A DNA stretch of 64,000 nt from G016756615 sp035556195 (GTDB lineage: Bacteria; Pseudomonadota; Alphaproteobacteria; Rhizobiales; Rhizobiaceae). The stretch's first letter is position 1; every line of letters starts with the position of its first letter. This document shows, in pieces, positions 57,787 to 64,000 of this stretch. The stretch spans positions 124,001 through 188,000 of the forward strand of contig DATMFK010000017.1 of NCBI GenBank assembly GCA_035556195.1, read 5' to 3'. The notes under the pieces are model-generated. The model did not search any database. It was not told the DNA's origin and saw only the letters and a program-made list of their open reading frames with translations. A program made the translations under genes and the position numbers.

Positions 57787-60665
57787 GCAAGCGGATACTG
57801 CTCCTTCAGAACCTTGAGAACGGCGTCGGCCGCCATTGGTGCTCCGAACATGTAGCTCTGCACATATTCGCAGCCCATCTGCCTTAGCTGGAGGGCATCG
57901 TGCTCGTCGCCAATGCCTTCCGCCACGACGGAAAGGCCGAGTTCATGCGCCATGTTGATCATCGACTTCAGCAGCACATCGCGTTTGGGCGAGGTGTCGT
58001 CCAGGAAGCTCTTGTCGATCTTGATCGTGTCGAACGGAAAGCGTGTGAGATAGGCAAGGGACGAATAGCCGGTGCCGAAATCGTCCAAGGAGAGGCCGAC
58101 GCCGATCTGCTTGAGCTTCGCCAGGACATGGGCCGATTGTTCCGGGTTGTCCATCACCAGGGATTCGGTGAGTTCGAGGCGGAAGCACCGAGGCTTGATG
58201 CCGGCCCGCGCAACCACGGAGCGCACGTCGCTTACGAGATCCCGGCGGATCAACTGTCGGCTGGAGAGATTGACCGACATGGATAGCGGCATATCGCCGA
58301 TCTGTTGTTGCCAGCTCGCTAGATCGTCCGCTGCCCGCTGCATGGCGAAAAGGCCGAGTGGAACGATGAGATCGCAACTTTCGGCGACCGGGATAAAATC
58401 GGACGGCGGGATGATGCCCCGGCGCGGGTGATCCCAGCGAATCAAGGCCTCGAAACCAGCGATGCTGCGGTCCTCGAGCCGGACGATCGGTTGATAGGCG
58501 AGTGTGAACTCCTTGCGCTCGATCGCGCGCCTCAGGTCCGATTCGAGCTGCAGGCGGTCAGTGCCGACGGAGCGGAATGCGGGGCGGAAGGGCTCGATGC
58601 GGTCGCCGCCGAAACGCTTCGCCTGATGCATGGCAAGAGCTGCATCCTTGACCATGTCCTCTGCCGTCATCTGGGAATCCGTCCAGGTCAGGAGACCGAT
58701 CGAGGCGGTCAGCACGATCTCGCGCTTGGCAAAGGTGATGGGTGCGCGGATGGCCTGCTTCGCAGCGTCCGCGACCGCGGCGATCCGCGCCGGATCCTGT
58801 TCGGAAAGGAGCATCATGGCGAACTGGTCGCCGGCGATGCGCGAGAGGGCATCGCGGGGCTTGAGCAGGCGGTTCAGGCGCCGGGCTATCGTGAGAAGGA
58901 TCGTATCTCCGGCGGAGATACCCAAGCCGTCATTCACCTGCTTGAAGCGGTCGATATCGATGATAAACACCGTTGGCCGCAACTTGTCCTCGGAGCGAGC
59001 GACGGCAATCATGCCGTCGAGCCTGTTGAGAAAGAGCTCGCGGTTGGGCAGGCCGGTGAGATTGTCATGGACCGCGTCGTGCAGCAATCGCTCCTCGGCC
59101 TTCTTCTGTTCGGTGACATCGACCAGTGTGCCGACACAGCGGATGACCTCTCCGTCGGAGCCGACGACGGGGCGCGCGCGCAGCGAGAACCAGTGATAGT
59201 GGCCATCGGAGCCACGCAGCCTAAGGTTCTGCGCGATTCGCCCGCGACGATGTTCCAGCACCACGTCGAGCGTGGTGCGGAACGTGTCACGGTCATCGCT
59301 GTGGAGTACTGGCAGCCAGTTGCGCGCGGCGCCCGTCAGCGCATTCGGCTCCAACCCAAGCTGGAGGCTTACATCCGGCCGGGTGACCACGCGGTCGCGC
59401 AGCACATCCCAATCCCAAACGATGTCGCCGGAGCCGGTGATCGCCAGCGCCTGGCGCTCCATGTCGCTGAACAGGCCCTGGTGGAGAGCGCCGCCCGCGA
59501 AGGCGTGCTGCATCACCGTGAAACCGATCAGGAGGATGATCAGGATCAATCCTCCGCCGAGGGCTGGCTGGACGACGTCGTTGTTGAGCATGCCGGTGAC
59601 GGCCATCCAGGAGCCGCCGAGCCAGACGAGCACCATCAGCCAGCTTGGAACCAGCATGATGGCGCGATCGTATCCCCGGGCCCCGAGATAGGCGATCAGA
59701 CCGATGCCAACGATCCCTGTCGTGGCGAAGGACAGCCGCGCAATGCCGGCTGCTATCGCAGGATCGAAGACAGCGATACCGGCGATCAGGACAAGCCCTA
59801 ATATCCAGGCAAGCACGCCGTAGCTGAAATGACCGTGCCAGCGGTTGAGATTGAGATAGGTGAAAAGGAAGACCACCAACGTTGCAGCCAAGCCCAACTC
59901 GGCACCGGCTCGCCAGATCTGCTCGCCGCCAGGTGAGACTTCGATGACCTTGTTCAGGAAGCCGAAGTCGATGCAGATATAGGCGAGAACCGCCCACGCG
60001 AGAGCTGCGGTCGCCGGGAACATCGAGGTTCCCTTCACCACGAATAGAATGGTGAGGAAGAGGGCGAGCAGGCCGGCAATGCCAATGACGATACCGCGGT
60101 ACAGCGTGTAGGAATTGACCGTGTCCTTGTACGACTCCGGGTCCCAGAGATAGACCTGCGGCAGCTTGGGCGAGGCGAGTTCGGCCACGAATGTAATGAC
60201 CGCGCCGGGATCGATCGTGACGCGGAAGACGTCGGCCTCGGGGCTCGTCTGTCGATCGAGCGCAAAGCCCTCGCTGGGAGTTATCGCGGCGATGCGGCTC
60301 GCGCCGAGATCGGGCCAGAAGATGCCGGAATTCGCGAGGCGAAAATGAGGTGCGACGATCAGCCGATCGAGTTGCTGATCCGTCGTGTTGGCGAGCGCGA
60401 AGACCCCCCAATCGCCAGTCGAGCGGGCGTCATTGGCCTCCACCTCGATCCGTCGCACGATGCCGTCGGGCCCCGGTGCGGTGGAGACCTGGAAGTTTTC
60501 GCCCTGGTTCCGATAGATTTCGACCGCGCCTGAAAGGTCGAGCGCGACATCGTCGCGGGAAATGCGGATCGGTTCGATAGCGAAGGCGGAGGGCACGGCC
60601 AGGATTGCCACGATTGCCGCAATGGCAAGCGCCAGCACCATGCGCGTGCGAAAGAGAATTGCCAA
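57777..60665 (-). CDS. 7TM sensor with PAS, degenerate GGDEF and EAL domains
   Basis: 962-residue inner-membrane signalling protein. Signal peptide 1-29; periplasmic sensor region about 30-185 of 7TMR-DISM type; seven helices about 188-395; PAS about 405-520 with the PAC-type WFSLRARPV block; GGDEF about 525-690; EAL about 700-955. The cyclase motif is AGDQF (611-615) instead of GGDEF, so cyclase activity is doubtful. The EAL side has FEALIRW, LELTESLVM, DDFGTGYSSL (861-870), KIDKSF and VVAEGI, so c-di-GMP hydrolysis is likely. Four bases from the GNAT gene upstream; overlaps yqgE tail-to-tail. Confidence 0.93.
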   Translation of the reverse strand: MAILFRTRMVLALAIAAIVAILAVPSAFAIEPIRISRDDVALDLSGAVEIYRNQGENFQVSTAPGPDGIVRRIEVEANDARSTGDWGVFALANTTDQQLDRLIVAPHFRLANSGIFWPDLGASRIAAITPSEGFALDRQTSPEADVFRVTIDPGAVITFVAELASPKLPQVYLWDPESYKDTVNSYTLYRGIVIGIAGLLALFLTILFVVKGTSMFPATAALAWAVLAYICIDFGFLNKVIEVSPGGEQIWRAGAELGLAATLVVFLFTYLNLNRWHGHFSYGVLAWILGLVLIAGIAVFDPAIAAGIARLSFATTGIVGIGLIAYLGARGYDRAIMLVPSWLMVLVWLGGSWMAVTGMLNNDVVQPALGGGLILIILLIGFTVMQHAFAGGALHQGLFSDMERQALAITGSGDIVWDWDVLRDRVVTRPDVSLQLGLEPNALTGAARNWLPVLHSDDRDTFRTTLDVVLEHRRGRIAQNLRLRGSDGHYHWFSLRARPVVGSDGEVIRCVGTLVDVTEQKKAEERLLHDAVHDNLTGLPNRELFLNRLDGMIAVARSEDKLRPTVFIIDIDRFKQVNDGLGISAGDTILLTIARRLNRLLKPRDALSRIAGDQFAMMLLSEQDPARIAAVADAAKQAIRAPITFAKREIVLTASIGLLTWTDSQMTAEDMVKDAALAMHQAKRFGGDRIEPFRPAFRSVGTDRLQLESDLRRAIERKEFTLAYQPIVRLEDRSIAGFEALIRWDHPRRGIIPPSDFIPVAESCDLIVPLGLFAMQRAADDLASWQQQIGDMPLSMSVNLSSRQLIRRDLVSDVRSVVARAGIKPRCFRLELTESLVMDNPEQSAHVLAKLKQIGVGLSLDDFGTGYSSLAYLTRFPFDTIKIDKSFLDDTSPKRDVLLKSMINMAHELGLSVVAEGIGDEHDALQLRQMGCEYVQSYMFGAPMAADAVLKVLKEQYPLAQA

Positions 60666-60669
60666 AAAT

Positions 60670-61263
60670 TCAGCCTCGTTTGGTGGCGCCCTGATCGCCC
60701 TCGATCAAGGCGTAGAGATAGTGGTCCTGCCAGCTTCCATTGATCCTGAGATAGGATCGCAAAAGCCCTTCGCGCCGGAATCCGGCTTTTTCAAGCACGC
60801 GGATCGAACGCATATTGTCGGGAATACAGGCTGCCTCGATCCGGTGCAACCGAAGCGTATCGAACGCATAGGGAATCACCAGCCCGATGGCATCGACCAT
60901 GTAGCCCTGGCCGGCATAACGTTCGCCGACCCAATAGCCGATCTGGCCGGTCTGGGCCACGCCATGCCGTATGTTGCCAAGGGTGATGCCGCCGATCAGC
61001 TTGCCCCCCTTGTTGCCGAAGATGAGGAAAGCCACTGCCGTTCCGGAAGCGAAATCTTCGCGATAGCGGCGCAGCCGTTGGCGCCAGGCACTCCGATCAA
61101 GCTCGTCGGGGGACCAGCGGGGTTCCCAAGGCTCGAGAAAACGGCGGCTTTCGTCGCGCAATGATGCCCATTCGCGATAGTCGCCTGAAACGGGAAACCG
61201 AAGATTTACCCGCTCTCCCCTGAGCGCCGGAGGGTCTCGGCGAAGGAAGGAAAGCGAGAGCAT
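60670..61263 (-). CDS. GNAT-family N-acetyltransferase (RimJ-like)
   Basis: 197 residues, single GNAT fold. Seen are LRFPVSGDYREWASLRDESRRFLEPWEP at the N-terminus, IGYWVGERYAGQGYMVDAIGLVIPYAF with the acetyl-CoA pyrophosphate loop, and HRIEAACIPDNMRSIRVLEKAGFRREGLLRSYLRING. This is the RimJ/RimL subgroup, which acetylates the N-terminus of ribosomal proteins or small molecules; the exact substrate is not known. Located between an M16 protease (12 nt) and the GGDEF-EAL gene (4 nt), in one leftward unit with thrC. Confidence 0.92.
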   Translation of the reverse strand: MLSLSFLRRDPPALRGERVNLRFPVSGDYREWASLRDESRRFLEPWEPRWSPDELDRSAWRQRLRRYREDFASGTAVAFLIFGNKGGKLIGGITLGNIRHGVAQTGQIGYWVGERYAGQGYMVDAIGLVIPYAFDTLRLHRIEAACIPDNMRSIRVLEKAGFRREGLLRSYLRINGSWQDHYLYALIEGDQGATKRG

Positions 61264-61275
61264 TGGCCGTTGCTG

Positions 61276-62568
61276 TTACACGGCCAGCTTACGCAGGGCC
61301 GGGTTGGCATTCGGCAGCGCATCACGGATCGCCTCATAGGCTGCGAGCGCCCCGACTGGGCCGACTGCCGCCACGGTCGGCTTTGTGGAAAACAAACGCG
61401 ACGAGAGATCGGTGAGCCGTTCGATCGTGAGATTCGAGAGGCGGTCCACCAGTTCCGCCATGGGAATCGGACGTCCGAACAGCAGTATCTGCCGCGCTAT
61501 CTGAGAGGCTCGACTTGCAGCGCTTTCCGCGGACATGACAAGGCCTGCACGATACTGCGCGCGGGCCCGGTTGAGCTCCTCGATCGAAATCGATTCGCCG
61601 GCTTTCTGCAGTTCCTTGACGATGACCGGAACGAGCTGGGCGACGTCCCCCGGACCGGTGGCGGCATGAACGCCGAAAATTCCGGTATCCGAGAACCCCC
61701 AGTGGAACGCGTAGACAGAGTAGCAGAGGCCGCGTTTCTCGCGCACTTCCTGAAACAAGCGCGATGACATGCCGCCACCGAGGATCATGGAAAGCACCTG
61801 CGAGGCGTAGAAATCGCGAACATGGTAGGCGCGCCCCTCGAAGCCCAGCACGATCTGTGCGTCCATGAGATCGCGGTCTTCGCGATAATCGCCGCCGACA
61901 TAGTTGGCATATTGGGGAATGGCCGCGTCTGCCCTCGGGCGAAATGCGCCGAGCCGCTTCTCGACTTCCCGAACGAAATCGTCGTGCTTCACGTCTCCGG
62001 CCGCCACGACGACCATGCGGTCGGCGCCATACTGCCGCTCCATGAAGGAGTGCAGCTGCTCGGAGGTGAACGATTTCACCGTTTCCGGTGTGCCGAGGAT
62101 GGAGCGGCCGAGGGTCTGGTGGCGGAAGGCGGTCTCCGTGAAGCGATCGAAGACGATATCGTCCGGCGTGTCGTGCGCCGCCCCGATCTCCTGCAGGATG
62201 ACGTGTTGCTCCCGCTCGAGTTCGCTTGGGTCGAAGAGGGACTCCGTCAGGATGTCGGCCAATATGTCGATGGCGAGCGGCACATCCTCAGACAGCACAC
62301 GGGCGTAGAACGAGGTCGTCTCCACGCTGGTCGCCGCATTGATCTCGCCGCCCACATTCTCGATCTCGGAGGCGATCTGCCAGGCGCTGCGCCTTCTCGT
62401 TCCCTTGAAGGCCATGTGCTCGAGCAAATGGGCAATGCCGTGCTCGTCATCGCGCTCGTTGCGTGAGCCTGACTTGACCCACACGCCGAGCGCTACGGAT
62501 TCGATATGTGGAAGAGTTTCGGTGGCGACCGTCAGGCCGTTCGACAGACGGCTTACCTCAACACCCAT
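61276..62568 (-). CDS. M16-family zinc protease (mitochondrial processing peptidase-like)
   Basis: 430 residues. The inverted zinc motif HLLEHMAFKGT has His47, Glu50 and His51; a downstream Glu (in the SLFDPSELEREQHVILQEI stretch) completes the site. The C-terminal half shows the LGGGMSSRLFQEVREKRGLCYSVYAF block of the M16B fold. This single-chain, MPP-beta-like protein is regularly located next to thrC in Rhizobiales; substrates are unknown. The ATG at 62568 is 14 nt after the thrC stop. Confidence 0.94.
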   Translation of the reverse strand: MGVEVSRLSNGLTVATETLPHIESVALGVWVKSGSRNERDDEHGIAHLLEHMAFKGTRRRSAWQIASEIENVGGEINAATSVETTSFYARVLSEDVPLAIDILADILTESLFDPSELEREQHVILQEIGAAHDTPDDIVFDRFTETAFRHQTLGRSILGTPETVKSFTSEQLHSFMERQYGADRMVVVAAGDVKHDDFVREVEKRLGAFRPRADAAIPQYANYVGGDYREDRDLMDAQIVLGFEGRAYHVRDFYASQVLSMILGGGMSSRLFQEVREKRGLCYSVYAFHWGFSDTGIFGVHAATGPGDVAQLVPVIVKELQKAGESISIEELNRARAQYRAGLVMSAESAASRASQIARQILLFGRPIPMAELVDRLSNLTIERLTDLSSRLFSTKPTVAAVGPVGALAAYEAIRDALPNANPALRKLAV

Positions 62569-62582
62569 ATAGGAACAACTCC

Positions 62583-63980
62583 CTAAAGCACTGTCCGCGC
62601 ATGGCGGTCTATGTGATCTTCCACCATTTTTAGCTCCGATGGAAGCACCGTGAATTTCTCTTCTCGCATCATCAGATCGCCGAGCCAGTCGGGAAGGACC
62701 GGAGAAATGCCGCAGGCGGCCTCGACGGCGGCCGGGAATTTGGCGGGATGGGCCGTGGAGAGGACGACCATCGGCGTCGACGCCGAGGCGTTGGCGCGTG
62801 CGACATGGACGCCCGCGGCCGTATGCGGATCGATGACAAGCCCCGTCCTGCTCAGCGTGTCGCGGATTGTCGCGCCGACCTCCTCGATCGAGGAGCGTCC
62901 GGCCGAGAATTCGCGGCGGATCGCCTCCAGCACATCCGCGTCGAGCGTGAAGCCACCTGCTTGCTTCAGACTTTCCATATAGCGTCGAACCGTCGCCGCA
63001 TCGCGTCCCGCAGCCTCGAAGAGCAACCGTTCGAAATTGGACGAGACTTGGATGTCCATGGACGGGGACGTCGTTTCGACCACGCCGCGCGTCTCGTATG
63101 TTCCCGTGGCGAGCGTCCGTGCGAGGATATCGTTGTCGTTGGTCGCGATCACCAGCCGTTCGATCGGCAAGCCCATGCGCTTGGCCGCGTAGCCGGCGAA
63201 GATGTCGCCGAAATTGCCGGTCGGCACCGTGAAGGAGACCGGCCGGTCGGGCGCGCCGAGCGACAGGGCCGACGAGAAATAATAGACGATCTGGGCCATG
63301 ATGCGGGCCCAGTTGATGGAGTTTACGCCCGCCAACGCGACGCGATCGCGGAATGCATGGTCGTTGAACATGTCCTTGACCAGCGCTTGGCAGTCGTCGA
63401 AATCACCTTCGATTGCCAGCGTATGCACGTTCGAGGCCTTCGACGTGGTCATCTGGCGCTGCTGGACGGGCGAAACGCGGCCATGCGGGAACAGGATGAA
63501 GATGTCGGTGCGTTCGCGCCCCCCGAAGGCCTCGATGGCTGCGCCGCCTGTATCGCCGGATGTGGCACCGGCGATTGTGGCGCGCCTGCCTTGCTGGGCG
63601 AGAACATGGTCCATGAGCCTTGCCAGGAGCTGCATCGCGACGTCCTTGAAGGCGAGCGTCGGTCCGTGGAAAAGCTCGAGCATGAAGCTGTTCGGCCCCG
63701 TCTGCACGATCGGGCAGACAGCATCGTGGCGGAAGGTGGCGTAGGCTTCCCGCACGATACGGGCGAAGGTCTCGTGCTCGATCTCATCCCCGACGAATGG
63801 AGTGAGCAATCTGACCGCCAGATCCGGATAGGAAAGGCCGCGCATCGCGCGGATTTCGGCGGCCGAAAAGCTCGGCCATCGACGCGGGACATAGAGTCCC
63901 CCGTCTCGGGCGAGGCCTGCAAGCAGTGCCTCGCAAAAGCCCAGGTCCGGAGCGCCGCCCCGCGTACTGACGTAATCCAT
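62583..63980 (-). CDS. thrC: Threonine synthase
   Basis: PLP enzyme converting O-phosphohomoserine to threonine. 465 residues of the long bacterial/fungal type. PLP Lys112 is in FHGPTLAFKDVAMQLL; the phosphate-binding ATSGDTGGAAIEAFGG loop and the VPTGNFGDIFAGYAAKRMGLP block are intact. Start candidates are GTG 63986, ATG 63983 and ATG 63980; GGAAAGG upstream gives the best spacing to 63980. First gene of the thrC-mpp-GNAT-GGDEF/EAL string. It takes the product of the homoserine kinase encoded at 51845. Confidence 0.97.
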   Translation of the reverse strand: MDYVSTRGGAPDLGFCEALLAGLARDGGLYVPRRWPSFSAAEIRAMRGLSYPDLAVRLLTPFVGDEIEHETFARIVREAYATFRHDAVCPIVQTGPNSFMLELFHGPTLAFKDVAMQLLARLMDHVLAQQGRRATIAGATSGDTGGAAIEAFGGRERTDIFILFPHGRVSPVQQRQMTTSKASNVHTLAIEGDFDDCQALVKDMFNDHAFRDRVALAGVNSINWARIMAQIVYYFSSALSLGAPDRPVSFTVPTGNFGDIFAGYAAKRMGLPIERLVIATNDNDILARTLATGTYETRGVVETTSPSMDIQVSSNFERLLFEAAGRDAATVRRYMESLKQAGGFTLDADVLEAIRREFSAGRSSIEEVGATIRDTLSRTGLVIDPHTAAGVHVARANASASTPMVVLSTAHPAKFPAAVEAACGISPVLPDWLGDLMMREEKFTVLPSELKMVEDHIDRHARTVL

Positions 63981-64000
63981 CATCACCTTTCCGTCACAGC

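Noticed and set aside
1..64000. CRISPR arrays, tRNA genes, insertion sequences or prophage genes
   Set aside because: No regularly spaced repeats, no cloverleaf-like runs and no transposase, integrase or phage motifs were found on either strand.

Overview
The window is high-GC DNA with the gene content of an alphaproteobacterium of the order Hyphomicrobiales (Rhizobiales), most like the Mesorhizobium/Aminobacter/Nitratireductor branch. The evidence is a cta (aa3 cytochrome oxidase) operon containing the small coxF-type gene, an ispH-thrB-rnhA block, a mitochondrial-processing-peptidase-like M16 protease beside thrC, many ABC and TRAP transporters, and a palindromic intergenic repeat of the kind scattered through Mesorhizobium-type genomes. 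No tRNA, rRNA, insertion sequence, phage gene or CRISPR array was seen.

Layout. 1-926 is the end of ilvD. 1042-10683 is a leftward nine-gene carbohydrate operon: FadR-type regulator, ABM-domain protein, HpcH/HpaI aldolase, 2-hydroxyacid dehydrogenase, four-gene CUT1 sugar ABC transporter and a D-apionate-lactonase-like protein. A divergent SDR dehydrogenase (10808-11554) faces it. 11584-17102 holds a secreted S41 peptidase-like protein and a second complete CUT1 transporter. 17409-23769 is rightward housekeeping: HDAC-family amidohydrolase, xseB, pirin, dxs, tlyA and a TrmA/RlmD-type methyltransferase. 23978-30102 is a hydroxyproline-type catabolic locus: pyrroline-2-carboxylate reductase-like enzyme, HypD-like deaminase, GntR regulator and a TRAP transporter. 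30271-37528 is leftward: ctaC-ctaD-ctaB-coxF-ctaG-ctaE, then DUF983, SURF1 and a sirtuin. ialB-like and tldD genes follow on the plus strand.

40143-50729 is the most unusual region. It is a rightward ten-gene operon with a DeoR regulator, a BtpA/SgcQ-family protein, an M42/SgcX-family protein, an FGGY kinase, separate DhaK and DhaL subunits, and a split RbsA/RbsB/RbsC-type transporter with two different permeases. It resembles the orphan E. coli sgc operon with its PTS replaced by an ABC importer and two kinases added. Its substrate cannot be read from sequence.

50832-64000 returns to core genes: ispH-thrB-rnhA, a frameshifted remnant of a MetB/MetZ-type PLP enzyme, a LysR regulator, 5-formyl-THF cyclo-ligase, a Prx5-type peroxiredoxin, a DsbD-N-like secreted protein, yqgE, a 7TM-PAS-GGDEF-EAL protein with a degenerate GGDEF site, a GNAT acetyltransferase, an M16 protease and thrC.

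Working model: chromosomal core blocks are interleaved with at least three accessory carbon-scavenging operons, each with its own transporter and local regulator. Strong hairpins separate many of the units and also sit just behind two binding-protein genes, where they probably raise binding-protein mRNA over the downstream transporter genes.
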